Made by a program: the position numbers and the translations under genes. The notes under the pieces are model-generated. The model did no database searches, was not told where the DNA came from, and saw only the letters and a program-made list of their open reading frames with translations. This document shows, one piece after another, positions 9,004-17,938 of a stretch of 53,783 nt of DNA. Position 1 is the stretch's first letter. Each line of letters opens with the position of its first letter. The stretch comes from Bifidobacterium panos (GTDB lineage: Bacteria > Actinomycetota > Actinomycetes > Actinomycetales > Bifidobacteriaceae): NCBI RefSeq assembly GCF_012932445.1, contig NZ_JAAIIJ010000006.1, positions 1 to 53,783 of the forward strand. Direction: 5' to 3'.

Positions 9004-11106
9004 GTGGCGGACTCGCTGGACAAGGCCTCGAGCAAGGAAGAACAGCTCAAGGCCGCGGACGAACATATCAACAACGCGCAATTGCAGGAAGGCGAGCTTG
9101 ACGAGTCGATGACTCCCGAGCATTATGATGCCTCGGATCTGAAGGTGCTTGAAGGCCTTGAGGCGGTGCGCATCCGCCCGGGCATGTACATCGGTTCCAC
9201 TGGCGCGCGCGGCCTGCACCATCTCGTCTACGAGATTGTGGACAACTCGGTTGACGAGGCGCTGGCCGGATTCGCCAGCCATATCGAGGTCACCATCCTG
9301 CCCGACAACGGCATTCGCGTCGTCGATGATGGCCGTGGCATTCCGGTGGACATTGTGCCGGGCGAAGGCGTCTCCGGTGTGGAAACCGTGATGACCAAGC
9401 TGCATGCGGGCGGCAAGTTCGGTGGCGGCGGTTACGCCGTGTCCGGCGGTTTGCACGGCGTGGGCATTTCGGTGGTCAACGCCCTGTCCACCCGCGTGGA
9501 CATCGAAGTGCGCCGCCAGGGTTTCCATTGGACGCAGACCTACAAGGATCAGCATCCCACCGCTCCCTTGGTCAAGGGCGAGCCGATGGCCGAGGGCGAA
9601 TCCACAGGCACTTCGGTGACCTTCTGGGCGGATCCGGCGATTTTCGAAACCACAGTCTACGATTTCGAGACATTGCGCAGCCGGTTCCAGCAGATGGCCT
9701 TCCTCAACAAGGGGCTGAAAATCAGCCTGACGGACTTGCGCCAGGCGGACGAAGCCGGCGACGAGGTGACCGGCGACGGCGACAACCCCATCGAGGAAAC
9801 GCACCAGTCCGTCACCTACCAATACGTCAACGGCATCAAGGATTACGTGGACTACTTGGTCAAGTCGCGCAAATCCACGCCGGTGGAAGACGAAATCATC
9901 AACTTCGATGCCGAAGACCTGAAACTCGGCATCTCCGCCGAAATTTCCATGCAATGGACCACCGCCTATTCCGAGGCCGTGCACACTTTCGCGAACACGA
10001 TCTCCACCACCGAAGGCGGCACGCACGAAGAGGGCTTCCGCGCGGCGCTGACCTCGCTGGTCAACCGTTACGCCCGCGAAAAGAACATCCTGAAGGAAAA
10101 GGACGAAAACCTTTCCGGCGACGATGTGCGCGAAGGTCTGACGGCCGTGGTGTCCGTCAAACTCACCACCCCGCAGTTCGAAGGCCAGACCAAGACCAAG
10201 TTGGGCAACTCCGAAGCCAAGACCTTCGTGCAGCGCGTGATGACCGACAAGCTGGGCGACTGGTTCGACGCGCACCCGAATGAGGCGAAGAACGTCATCC
10301 AGAAGGCCATCGAAGCCTCCCGCGCCCGCATGGCCGCCAAGAAGGCGCGCGAGAACACGCGCCGCAAGTCCATCTTCGAATCCGCCGGCATGCCCGACAA
10401 ACTCAAGGACTGCCAGTCGAGCAACCCCGAAGAGTGCGAACTGTTCATCGTGGAGGGCGATTCCGCAGGCGGTTCCGCCATCCAGGGCCGCAACCCGATC
10501 ACCCAGGCGATTCTGCCGCTTCGAGGCAAGATCCTCAACACCGAGCGCGCCAGCCTCGACCGCATGATGAAGTCCGACACCATCGAATCGCTGATCACCG
10601 CGGTCGGCGGCGGCTACGGCGAGGATTTCGACCTGTCGAAGGTGCGCTATCACAAGGTCATCATCATGGCCGATGCCGACGTGGACGGCGCGCATATCGC
10701 CACGCTGAACCTGACGCTGTTCTTCCGCTACATGCGCCCGATGATCACCGCCGGTTACGTGTACGTGGCCATGCCGCCGCTGTATCGCCTCAAATGGACC
10801 AAGGGCGCACACGACTTCGTCTACACCGACGCCGAACGCGACCGCGTGCTCGCCGAAGGCAAGGCCAACGGACGCCAGCTGCCCAAGGGCGAAGGCATCC
10901 AGCGCTACAAGGGCTTGGGCGAGATGAGCTACCAGGAGTTGTGGGAGACGACCATGGACCCCGAACATCGCATTTTGAAGCAAGTGCAGATCGAGGACGC
11001 CGCGGCGGCGGACGAAACGTTCTCGATGCTGATGGGCGACGAAGTGGAGCCGCGCCGATTGTTTATCCAGCGCAACGCGCGCAACGTCAGTTGGATCGAT
11101 GCCTGA
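9004..11106 (+). CDS. gyrB: DNA gyrase subunit B
   Basis: ATPase subunit of DNA gyrase, about 700 residues. The GHKL ATPase motifs are EIVDNSVDEALAG, DDGRGIPVD and GGLHGVGISVVNALS. The TOPRIM motifs are EGDSAGGSA and the metal-binding DADVDGAHI; the C-terminal QRYKGLGEM is present. I chose the GTG at 9004 (VADSLDKASS) because GGAAGGAAG precedes it by six bases; frames starting at 8944 or 8986 would run through that ribosome binding site. gyrA, just downstream, also starts with GTG-GCA. A possible -10 (TAGAAT, 8891-8896) lies in the upstream gap. Confidence 0.97.
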   Translation: MADSLDKASSKEEQLKAADEHINNAQLQEGELDESMTPEHYDASDLKVLEGLEAVRIRPGMYIGSTGARGLHHLVYEIVDNSVDEALAGFASHIEVTILPDNGIRVVDDGRGIPVDIVPGEGVSGVETVMTKLHAGGKFGGGGYAVSGGLHGVGISVVNALSTRVDIEVRRQGFHWTQTYKDQHPTAPLVKGEPMAEGESTGTSVTFWADPAIFETTVYDFETLRSRFQQMAFLNKGLKISLTDLRQADEAGDEVTGDGDNPIEETHQSVTYQYVNGIKDYVDYLVKSRKSTPVEDEIINFDAEDLKLGISAEISMQWTTAYSEAVHTFANTISTTEGGTHEEGFRAALTSLVNRYAREKNILKEKDENLSGDDVREGLTAVVSVKLTTPQFEGQTKTKLGNSEAKTFVQRVMTDKLGDWFDAHPNEAKNVIQKAIEASRARMAAKKARENTRRKSIFESAGMPDKLKDCQSSNPEECELFIVEGDSAGGSAIQGRNPITQAILPLRGKILNTERASLDRMMKSDTIESLITAVGGGYGEDFDLSKVRYHKVIIMADADVDGAHIATLNLTLFFRYMRPMITAGYVYVAMPPLYRLKWTKGAHDFVYTDAERDRVLAEGKANGRQLPKGEGIQRYKGLGEMSYQELWETTMDPEHRILKQVQIEDAAAADETFSMLMGDEVEPRRLFIQRNARNVSWIDA

Positions 11107-11169
11107 CCTTGCGCGGGCGCGCAATGTGCAGGAATTGCAGGAATACGGCAATTAAGTTAAGGACAGATA

Positions 11170-13872
11170 GTGGCAGACGATACCAACAACATGGATGATT
11201 CCACCGCAGCGGACAGCTCGATGGAACCGTTGAGCCCGCAAGAGGCGGACAACACCGACTACGGCCTGATGACAGGCGAACGCATCCGCAGGCGCGATTT
11301 GCAGACCGAGATGCGCGAATCCTACCTCGCCTACGCCATGAGCGTGATCGTGGATCGCGCCCTGCCGGACGTGCGCGACGGCATGAAGCCCGTGCACCGC
11401 CGCGTGATCTATGCGATGTACGACGGCGGCTACCGCCCCGACCGCGGCTACAACAAGTGCTCGCGCGTTGTCGGCGACGTGATGGGCAAATACCACCCGC
11501 ACGGCGATTCGGCGATTTACGACACGTTGGTGCGCATGGCCCAGTCGTGGTCGATGCGCTATATGCTCGTGGACGGCCAGGGCAACTTCGGTTCGCCCGG
11601 TGACGACCCGGCCGCCGCCATGCGTTACACCGAATGTCGCATGGCGCCGCTGTCGATGGAAATGGTGCGCGACATCGACAAGGACACCGTCGATTTCCTG
11701 CCCAACTACGACGGCAAAACCCAGGAACCCACCGTGCTGCCCGCGCGCTTCCCGAACCTGCTGTGCAACGGCTCGTCCGGCATCGCCGTCGGCATGGCCA
11801 CGAACATCCCGCCGCACAACATGCGCGAAGTGGCCGACGGCGTGCATTGGGCGCTCGACCATCCCGACGCCTCCCGTGAGGAACTGCTCGAAGCGCTGAT
11901 CGCGCGCATCAAAGGCCCCGACTTCCCCACCGGCGCCACGATTCTCGGGCACAAGGGCATCGAACAGGCCTATCGCACCGGCCGAGGGCTTATCACCATG
12001 CGCGCGGTGGTGAACACCGAGGAAATCAAGGGGCGCATGTGCCTGGTGGTCACCGAGCTGCCCTATCAGGTCAACCCCGACCGTTTGGTCGTCTCCATCC
12101 GCGAGGCCGTGCGCGACGGCAAGATTCAAGGCATCGCCGATATGCGCGACGAAACCTCCGGCCGTACCGGCCAGCGCCTGGTCTTGGTGCTGAAGCGCGA
12201 TGCCGTGCCGAAGGTTGTGCTCAACAATCTGTACAAGCACTCCCAGTTGCAGCAAACGTTCGGCGCCAACATGCTGGCGCTGGTCGATGGCGTGCCGCGC
12301 ACGCTGTCGCTGGATGCGTTCATCCGCCACTGGGTGTCCCATCAGCTTGACGTGATCGCCCGCCGCACCGCTTATTTGAAGCGCGAGGCCGAGGAACGCG
12401 ACCATATTCTGCAGGGCTATTTGAAGGCCCTTGACATGATCGACGAAGTGGTGGCGTTGATTCGTCGCTCCCCCGACGCCGACGCCGCGCGCACCGGTTT
12501 GATGGAACTGCTTGACGTCGATCAGGTGCAGGCCGACGCCATCCTGGCCATGCAGCTGCGCCGTTTGGCCGCTTTGGAACGCCAGAAGATCCTCGACGAG
12601 CACGAGGAGCTGATGCGTCGCATCGCCGACTACGCCGATATTCTCGCCAAGCCGGAACGCCAGCGCAAGATCGTGGGCGACGAGCTGGACGAGATTGTGG
12701 GCAAGTACGGCGACGAGCGTCGCACCAAGATTCTGCCGTTCAGCGGCGAGATGAACGTCGAGGATCTGATTCCCGAAGAGAACGTGGTGGTCACCGTCAC
12801 GCACTCCGGCTTCATCAAGCGCACCAAGGCCGACGAATACCGCGCCCAGCATCGCGGCGGCAAGGGCATCAAGGGCACGAAGCTGCGCGAGGACGATATC
12901 GTGGATCACTTCTTCCTCACCAGCACGCACAACTGGCTGCTCTTCTTCACCAACAAGGGCCGTGTATATCGCCTCAAGGCTTACGAACTGCCCGAAGGCT
13001 CGCGTGACTCCAAGGGCCAGCATGTGGCGAATCTGCTGCAGTTCGGCCCGGACGAGACCATTCAGACCGTGCTGTCGATTCGCAACTACGAGGTCGCCAA
13101 ATACCTGGTGCTCGCCACCAGAAGCGGCAAAGTCAAGAAGACGGCGTTGGCCGAATACGATTCGCCTCGCCAGGGCGGCCTGATCGCCGTGCGCCTGATG
13201 GCCGACGAGAACGGCGAAAACGCCGACGAGCTCATCGGTGCCGCGCTGTGCAACGCCGAGGACGACATCATTCTGGTCTCCAAGCTCGGCATGAGCCTGA
13301 AGTTCACCGCCACCGACGAGCAATTGCGCCCGATGGGTCGTCAGACCGCCGGCGTGCAGGGCATGAAGTTCCGTGAAGGCGATGAGTTGCTCGCCATGGA
13401 CGTGGTGGAAGCCGACAGCGACCGCGATTTGCTAGTCGTCACCGACGAAGGTTTCGCCAAGCGTTCGGCCGTTTCCCAATACCGCTTGCAGGGCCGCAAC
13501 GGCTTCGGCGTCAAGGCGTTGCAACTGGCCGAGGGGCGCGGCTCCTTGGTGGGCGCGCTCATCGTGGCCGAAGACGATCAGGTGATGGCCATTATGAAGT
13601 CCGGCAAGGTGATCCGTTCCGACGTGGCCGAAGTCAAGCGCACCGGGCGCAACACCCAAGGCGTCACGCTTGCCAAACCCGACAAGGGCGATGAAATCAT
13701 CTCCATCGCGCTCAACGCCGAAAAGGACGAAGCCGACGATGCTGATGCGTCTGATGCGTCCGAGAACGCGAATGAATCGGCTGGATCCGCTGAAGCAACC
13801 AAGCAATCCGGCGATGCGGTCGAGGCGCCGGCGGGTGCGCAGAACGTGAACGATAATTCGGATGGCGAGTAA
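11170..13872 (+). CDS. gyrA: DNA gyrase subunit A
   Basis: Breakage-reunion subunit of gyrase, 900 residues, GTG start after AAGGACAGATA. The catalytic tyrosine is Tyr153 in [10 protein letters not shown]. The quinolone-determining segment reads [13 protein letters not shown] with Ser114 and Asp118, both in the susceptible form. Six-bladed C-terminal repeats with a GyrA box-like RRGGKG-type element ([10 protein letters not shown]) follow. The last 45 or so residues form an acidic, low-complexity Asp/Ala/Ser tail that is longer than in most relatives. It lies 63 bases after gyrB. Confidence 0.98.
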   Translation: MADDTNNMDDSTAADSSMEPLSPQEADNTDYGLMTGERIRRRDLQTEMRESYLAYAMSVIVDRALPDVRDGMKPVHRRVIYAMYDGGYRPDRGYNKCSRVVGDVMGKYHPHGDSAIYDTLVRMAQSWSMRYMLVDGQGNFGSPGDDPAAAMRYTECRMAPLSMEMVRDIDKDTVDFLPNYDGKTQEPTVLPARFPNLLCNGSSGIAVGMATNIPPHNMREVADGVHWALDHPDASREELLEALIARIKGPDFPTGATILGHKGIEQAYRTGRGLITMRAVVNTEEIKGRMCLVVTELPYQVNPDRLVVSIREAVRDGKIQGIADMRDETSGRTGQRLVLVLKRDAVPKVVLNNLYKHSQLQQTFGANMLALVDGVPRTLSLDAFIRHWVSHQLDVIARRTAYLKREAEERDHILQGYLKALDMIDEVVALIRRSPDADAARTGLMELLDVDQVQADAILAMQLRRLAALERQKILDEHEELMRRIADYADILAKPERQRKIVGDELDEIVGKYGDERRTKILPFSGEMNVEDLIPEENVVVTVTHSGFIKRTKADEYRAQHRGGKGIKGTKLREDDIVDHFFLTSTHNWLLFFTNKGRVYRLKAYELPEGSRDSKGQHVANLLQFGPDETIQTVLSIRNYEVAKYLVLATRSGKVKKTALAEYDSPRQGGLIAVRLMADENGENADELIGAALCNAEDDIILVSKLGMSLKFTATDEQLRPMGRQTAGVQGMKFREGDELLAMDVVEADSDRDLLVVTDEGFAKRSAVSQYRLQGRNGFGVKALQLAEGRGSLVGALIVAEDDQVMAIMKSGKVIRSDVAEVKRTGRNTQGVTLAKPDKGDEIISIALNAEKDEADDADASDASENANESAGSAEATKQSGDAVEAPAGAQNVNDNSDGE

Positions 13873-13926
13873 TCGTCTGTGAATATTGCTATTCTGACAA
13901 CGATTCGAGAATGGTGAAGGAGCAAC

Positions 13927-14643
13927 ATGAGCGACAACCATGAAGAAAACGGCATGGACGAGGAAGAGATTTCCGAGGTCGTCGAAGAGCAAGAGAGCGA
14001 AGCAGTCGATTCGCTCGATTCAGTTGATTCGGTTGACGATGCTGATTCAGCCGATTCAGCTGATTCCATCGATTCGGCCGATTTGGTCGACGAGGCCGTT
14101 GACGCCGACGAGAACCTTGATGAATCCGCCGACGAAAATGCCGCCGAAAGCAATCAGGAACATCGCGTGGCACGCTCCGTGTCGAACAAGCCGCTGATCA
14201 GCGATGAGCAGGCGCGCGAACATGCCGAAAGCGTTGCCCCCGCCATTCAAATCAAGCCCGTCGCGCGACGCGAGACCCCCCGCGCGCGCCGCATGAACCT
14301 TTCGCTGACCCGCCTCAACCCGTGGAGCGTGGCCAAAGTCACCTTCATGATGGCGGTCGCCGGGGCGATCATTCAGATCGTCGCAGCTGCCCTGGTGTGG
14401 GTGCTGCTCAACGTCGTCGGCGTGTTCGATCAGATCACGCAGATCGTGGCTTCCACCGGCCTTGATGCCGGCGGCCTGAACCTCGCCGATGTGTTCTCGT
14501 TGCCCACCGTGCTCTCCGGCACCACGATTTTCTCCATTATCGAAGTCGTGCTGTTCACGGTGCTGGCCACCATCATCGCGCTGATCTACAACGTGGTCAG
14601 CTCGCTGGTCGGCGGCGTCCACGTCACTCTCGGCGACGACTGA
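13927..14643 (+). CDS. DUF3566 membrane protein
   Basis: A 238-residue protein of the actinobacterial DUF3566 family (relative of mycobacterial Rv0007), which regularly follows gyrA. The first 100 residues are acidic and dominated by Asp-Ser pairs, coded by near-repeats of GATTC-type sextets. A basic stretch (PVARRETPRARRMNLSL) precedes two membrane segments at about 135-165 and 195-230, separated by a short loop. The function is unknown; the position suggests a link to replication or cell-envelope work. A strong terminator follows. Confidence 0.85.
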   Translation: MSDNHEENGMDEEEISEVVEEQESEAVDSLDSVDSVDDADSADSADSIDSADLVDEAVDADENLDESADENAAESNQEHRVARSVSNKPLISDEQAREHAESVAPAIQIKPVARRETPRARRMNLSLTRLNPWSVAKVTFMMAVAGAIIQIVAAALVWVLLNVVGVFDQITQIVASTGLDAGGLNLADVFSLPTVLSGTTIFSIIEVVLFTVLATIIALIYNVVSSLVGGVHVTLGDD

Positions 14644-14660
14644 TTTTCTTATCGCTCATG

Positions 14661-14697
14661 AAGACGGGTAATGGCCGGGTGCCGTTGCCCGTCTTTT
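14661..14697 (+). terminator. Rho-independent terminator after the gyrA-DUF3566 unit
   Basis: A 15-bp stem (14661-14675 with 14681-14695, two G-T pairs) closes a five-base loop and runs into TTTT. It ends the origin-side plus-strand transcript. Confidence 0.85.
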
Positions 14698-14764
14698 GCG
14701 TGGCGTTGTTTTTCGCGGCTTTCATTACTTTCGCAGCTTTCGGGGTTTCCCGCCCGCTTGTCGA

Positions 14765-14778
14765 CTCACTATAGTGAG
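14765..14778 (+). promoter_or_regulatory. Palindrome and probable -10 of the VanZ-RDD gene
   Basis: CTCACTATAGTGAG is a perfect 14-bp palindrome ending 14 bases before the start codon at 14793. It contains TATAGT, a good -10, so a binding protein here would block initiation. The leader would be only about 10 bases long but holds GAGGAATC as ribosome binding site. Confidence 0.4.
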
Positions 14779-14792
14779 GAATCAGAGGAATC

Positions 14793-16118
14793 ATGCTTGG
14801 GTATCTGAGTTACTTTTCGACATCGTTCATCATCGCCGTATTGCTGTGGCCATTCATATCCGCGGTGCTGACGCTGCCGATTCTGGCCGGTCTGTACCAC
14901 CGGTATCACCGCATGCGCTTCCTGTCGGCGGCCGCGGCCTATCTCACCGTGCTGTATGCGCTCGGTCTTCTCGCCTTCACGCTCTATCCCATGCCGGACG
15001 ACCCGCAAGCCTTCTGCGCCGCACATGTCGGCGACTACGCGCCGCAACTCAATCCCCTGCAATTCATCACCGATCTGCAGAACGGCGGCCTGTACGGCAT
15101 GTTGCAACTGGTGATGAACATCGTATTGTTCCTGCCGCTCGGCTTCGTGCTCACCCGATGGCTGCGCTGGCGCTGGTGGGCCGTGCTCCCCGCGGGATTC
15201 CTCGTATCGCTGCTCATTGAAAGCTCGCAACTGAGCGGCTTCTGGGGGCTGTACCCCTGCGCCTATCGTCAGTTCGATGTCAACGATTTGATGACCAACA
15301 CCTTGGGTGCCTTGGTGGGGTTCGGCGTTGCGAAACTGTTCGGCGTGCTGGTCCCGCCCACGGCCATGCCGGATCGCCATGAGGTCAACGCCAGGCCGGG
15401 CGCCCTGCACCGCACGGTGACGTTCGTCATCGACATGCTGTTCGTGGTGCTGGTCTATATGCCGCTGACGTTGGGCGCCGTGCTGGGTTTCCACGCCCTG
15501 GCCAAGCCGCTGCCCAACGGCGATTTCACGCTGTTCGGCGGGCTTGTCACGCTGGGAATCGATTGGATGAATGCCGTCGCGCCAAGCACGGCCGCGCTCG
15601 CGTTCCTGATTTTCGAGCTATTGATTCCGCTGTCCCATCACGGGCAGACGCTCGGTGGCATGTTCACCCATATGACCATCGAAACGCGCGAGCGTCACGG
15701 CTGGCTGCGCGCGATGTTTTACGCGTTGCGCACGATTGTGCTTGGTGCAATGGTGGTGATGTTCATTACAGGTTCCATTGTTGGCGGCCCTTGGTTGCGA
15801 TATGCCCTGTATGGTTTCGCCATCGTGTTTGTGTTCGCGCTGTTCACGCGCCGGGCACCGTGGGATCTCGTCCCCGCGTCCCAGCCTTCCCAGCCGGTTC
15901 AGTCGTCCCAGTCGGCTCAGCTGTCCCAATCGTCCCAGCCGGTTCAGCCTTCACCACCGTCCCCGCCGGCCACCGAAAATTCCGCTGTCAGCATTACCGC
16001 TGATACCACCGACGATTGCATTCCCGCACCCCCCGAAAACGCGACATCCCCTACTAATACTCGCGCAGCGGCAGAAGCAACAGCACCTGCAAGTCAAACC
16101 AATGGTCATGAGGATTGA
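14793..16118 (+). CDS. VanZ-like and RDD-domain fusion membrane protein
   Basis: A 441-residue integral membrane protein. The N-terminal part (about 1-190) is VanZ-like, with membrane segments and the signatures MNIVLFLPLGFVL and FDVNDLMTNTLGALVG. The middle (about 205-350) is an RDD-type domain (VTFVIDMLFVVLV, then GQTLGGMFTHMTIETRERHG). The last 80 residues are a low-complexity Ser/Gln/Pro tail with repeated SQPVQ and SQS units. VanZ is linked to teicoplanin resistance and RDD proteins often act as ion antiporters; neither function can be assigned here. The start has GAGGAATC upstream. Confidence 0.85.
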   Translation: MLGYLSYFSTSFIIAVLLWPFISAVLTLPILAGLYHRYHRMRFLSAAAAYLTVLYALGLLAFTLYPMPDDPQAFCAAHVGDYAPQLNPLQFITDLQNGGLYGMLQLVMNIVLFLPLGFVLTRWLRWRWWAVLPAGFLVSLLIESSQLSGFWGLYPCAYRQFDVNDLMTNTLGALVGFGVAKLFGVLVPPTAMPDRHEVNARPGALHRTVTFVIDMLFVVLVYMPLTLGAVLGFHALAKPLPNGDFTLFGGLVTLGIDWMNAVAPSTAALAFLIFELLIPLSHHGQTLGGMFTHMTIETRERHGWLRAMFYALRTIVLGAMVVMFITGSIVGGPWLRYALYGFAIVFVFALFTRRAPWDLVPASQPSQPVQSSQSAQLSQSSQPVQPSPPSPPATENSAVSITADTTDDCIPAPPENATSPTNTRAAAEATAPASQTNGHED

Positions 16119-16194
16119 CAGTCACTTCACCGCACAATCGACAAATACCACCCAAACGACCCCGAGTTTGCCCGACGCAATCAAGCTGTCCCGT

Positions 16195-16227
16195 TTCTGC
16201 ATCATCCGACGTTATAATGATGCAGAA
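16195..16227 (+). promoter_or_regulatory. 11-bp inverted repeat over the -10 of the broken Fic gene
   Basis: Arms 16195-16205 (TTCTGCATCAT) and 16217-16227 (ATGATGCAGAA) are perfectly inverted around 11 bases that include most of TATAAT (16213-16218). A half-site (GATGCAGATGAAA) follows at about 16240. This looks like an operator left in place after its gene decayed. Confidence 0.5.
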
Positions 16228-16390
16228 AAAAGATGGTTTGATGCAGATGAAAAGCGGCGGAATGCGTGTATTCGACTACCTTGAAACTCCCGCATCCCCC
16301 CTATCTGCTGATATTAACGGACTCTCGTGCAACTGCTCGTTCAAGGACGTATTCGTAAAGTAGGCTCAGGGCGGTCCACCGGATATATCG
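16217..16390 (+). pseudogene. Remnant of a Fic-family gene (N- and C-terminal pieces joined)
   Basis: The first piece reads RVFDYLETPASPLSADINGL from about 16262, which fits the N-terminal region of Fic proteins (FDY-x-TP, L-x-x-DI). Just after 16322 the frame changes, and a second piece reads LLVQGRIRKVGSGRSTGYIA, the typical winged-helix tail of Fic proteins (GRIxKVGxGRSTxY). The whole catalytic centre (HPFxxGNGR) is missing, so most of the gene was deleted. This identification rests on motif memory over two short pieces. The neighbouring strip to 17.5 kb is also decayed. Confidence 0.5.
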
Positions 16391-16450
16391 CTCAAAGCGG
16401 CTCTGCTGATTGCTTAAATATGCCGGAATTGGCCGCCCTTCGCCCATCTA

Positions 16451-16535
16451 TTGTCATTTCGAGTGAACGTCAGTTGTCATTTCGGCCGAGTGCCCCCGTC
16501 ATTTCGACCGAGCAAAGCAAGTGGAGAAATCTTTT
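16451..16535 (-). repeat. Dispersed GTCATTTCGA-type repeats
   Basis: Three blocks of the form GTCATTTCGACCGAG lie at about 16452, 16475 and 16498; the last runs on to GTGGAGAAATCTTTT. The same family, in the opposite orientation, fills 44595-44838. These look like extragenic dispersed repeats of the GTCATTTCGAGCGAA...GAGAAATC type. Confidence 0.7.
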
Positions 16536-16680
16536 GCCGGCGGGATGAAGGTGCCTTCGACTGCACTCACTGCATTCGCCCCAACAGAACCTAGAAATAT
16601 ATGGATATGGGTTATCTTATCGGCAAGTCAGTCTTTTTCGTATATCATTGTTCTGCAGTATGTTTTTGGAGGTGATGGGC

Positions 16681-17229
16681 ATGGCTAAAGCTGTTGATGT
16701 GGCGAAATATATTCTCAAGCAGCGGGACGCCCGCAGTCACATGACCACCGCGTTCGCGCTTCAAAAACTGTTGTACTACTGCCAATCGTGGATGCTGGTG
16801 GCTAAAAACAGGGCTTTGTTCCCCGACGAGATTGTGGCGTGGCGGCATGGCCCCGTGGTCAAGACGGTTTCCCCCTACTGTCAGGGGCGGCATTACGTGT
16901 TTCCCCGTGAGGTGACGGGTGGGGACGCTGACGCTTTGTCTCTTGAGGAGCGCGCTTTGGTGGACAGGGTGCTTGCCATGTACGACGAAACCGACGACCA
17001 GCGGCTGGGAGACAGTCTTGAGAACATGAGCCACCGGGAGCGCCCGTGGGCGAACGTCAACCTCAACGAGACCATAACCCCGCAAAGTATGCTCGACTTC
17101 TATTCGGAGATTCAGGCGAACCCGGATATGGATCATGCCGCGCCAATCCCGAATCTTGCCGACGTATCGGACAGAACGTTCATCTCCAACGACGACGCGG
17201 AGTGGATAGAATCGCTCCTTGCCGACTGA
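16681..17229 (+). CDS. Panacea-domain (DUF4065, SocA-like) antitoxin
   Basis: A 182-residue protein of the Panacea/DUF4065 family. The diagnostic pattern is MTTAFALQKLLYYCQSWML, then IVAWRHGPVV and the later Tyr/Gly-rich segment. Panacea domains act as interchangeable antitoxin modules paired with many toxin types; SocA, the best-studied relative, delivers its toxin to ClpXP. I chose the ATG at 16681, eight bases after GGAGG; the ATG at 16675 is too close. The expected downstream toxin is only a fragment (17240 onward), so this is an antitoxin without a working partner. Its reading frame is intact. Confidence 0.85.
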   Translation: MAKAVDVAKYILKQRDARSHMTTAFALQKLLYYCQSWMLVAKNRALFPDEIVAWRHGPVVKTVSPYCQGRHYVFPREVTGGDADALSLEERALVDRVLAMYDETDDQRLGDSLENMSHRERPWANVNLNETITPQSMLDFYSEIQANPDMDHAAPIPNLADVSDRTFISNDDAEWIESLLAD

Positions 17230-17239
17230 AACTGGGGGC

Positions 17240-17447
17240 TTGGTTTTGAGCGGTGAACTGTGGTCGCATATCGACAGGCTTGACGACACGTTGGATGTGT
17301 CGGACTTTCGCTGCGGTGAACCTGAAATAGACATATGGTTGCACAGGGACGCTTTGCAACCCTTACGACACCGGCATCCAAGCCAACAACCACGACGACC
17401 CGCCCAGCGAACCGGGAATCTACATCCGCAAGGAACACGCCCACTAG
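17240..17447 (+). pseudogene. Truncated GNAT-type toxin with an unrelated tail
   Basis: Starting at TTG 17240, ten bases after the antitoxin stop, about 40 residues read LSGELWSHIDRLDDTLDVSD and FRCGEPEIDIWLHRDAL. The pattern L-D-x-x-DVSxFxCGxxxIDxWLxxxAL is the N-terminus of GNAT acetyltransferase toxins (TacT/AtaT-like). The frame then loses similarity at about 17358. From there another frame (17358-17447) reads NPYDTGIQANNHDD and ends IYIRKEHAH; I do not recognise it, but it looks coding. A deletion has joined two genes. The acetyl-CoA site is absent. Confidence 0.6.
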
Positions 17448-17735
17448 CCAAAGGGGGCGTCTTAAGCACCACGTTTGGTTCCTATAGGCCTAAACTAAAT
17501 AAAGAGCCCCCGGGTTTGAGCACTGTTAGGAGGCTTGGAGGCTACTATTGGTATTCACAGTACATCAGGTGCCGCATGAACGCAAACGATGACGCATAGC
17601 CCCACGCATGGAAACGCTGCTTTTCATCCTGCTTGCCATCTCCGAGGCCGGCTCCAAGTCTTACAGCTCGTGCCGTTGCTTGGTTCGCACTTCGTGGGAG
17701 ACATGAGCGATATGGCGCGTTGAGTCCGGGGGTTC
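17448..17735. other. Decayed intergenic strip, no gene seen
   Basis: No frame in this stretch looks like a gene. It holds a partial copy of the hairpin-loop sequence at 17641-17664 and short coding-like scraps. With the broken Fic and GNAT genes to its left it appears to be a former accessory region. Confidence 0.5.
17641..17664 (+). repeat. Degenerate copy of the hairpin-element loop, without stem
   Basis: TCCGAGGCCGG, three bases, then CCAAGTCTTAC resembles the loop of the hairpins at 206-295, 391-478 and 53520-53592. No complementary arms flank it. It may be a decayed element or chance similarity. Confidence 0.35.
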
Positions 17736-17763
17736 TTGACGAGTCGGATATGACGTGTATAGT
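17736..17763 (+). promoter_or_regulatory. Promoter for the sugar ABC ATPase gene
   Basis: TTGACG (17736-17741), a 16-base spacer and TATAGT (17758-17763) make a good vegetative promoter. It would give a leader of about 170 bases before the ATG at 17939. Just upstream of that start, GAGGCA (17906-17911) and TGCCTC (17918-17923) form a small hairpin immediately 5' of the ribosome binding site. Confidence 0.65.
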
Positions 17764-17938
17764 GGGCAACAGGCTCAATGGGGAGGATCCTCAAAGAACC
17801 TACCAAATAAGTAAACGCCGATGTTTGCGCTTTGCTTGAAGGTTGCAGAGATGCGGCTCGACGGCACACAGATTGAAGCAAGGTAATCCCTTTACAACGG
17901 ATCGTGAGGCACGTACCTGCCTCTGAAAGGATTGTATT

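Noticed and set aside
8977..13323. Very long open frames antisense to gyrB and gyrA (each about 720 codons)
   Set aside because: They have His/Ala/Val-rich, low-information protein sequences, lack ribosome binding sites, and mirror the codon bias of the high-GC sense genes.
14763..14775. CGACTCACTATAG, identical to 13 bases of the T7 RNA polymerase promoter
   Set aside because: The upstream TAATA is missing and no phage gene is near. The match is explained by a 14-bp palindrome (CTCACTATAGTGAG) that includes an ordinary TATAGT -10.
17545..17778. 77-codon minus-strand frame
   Set aside because: No recognisable domain or ribosome binding site, and it runs through the promoter of the ABC ATPase gene; the strip looks decayed.
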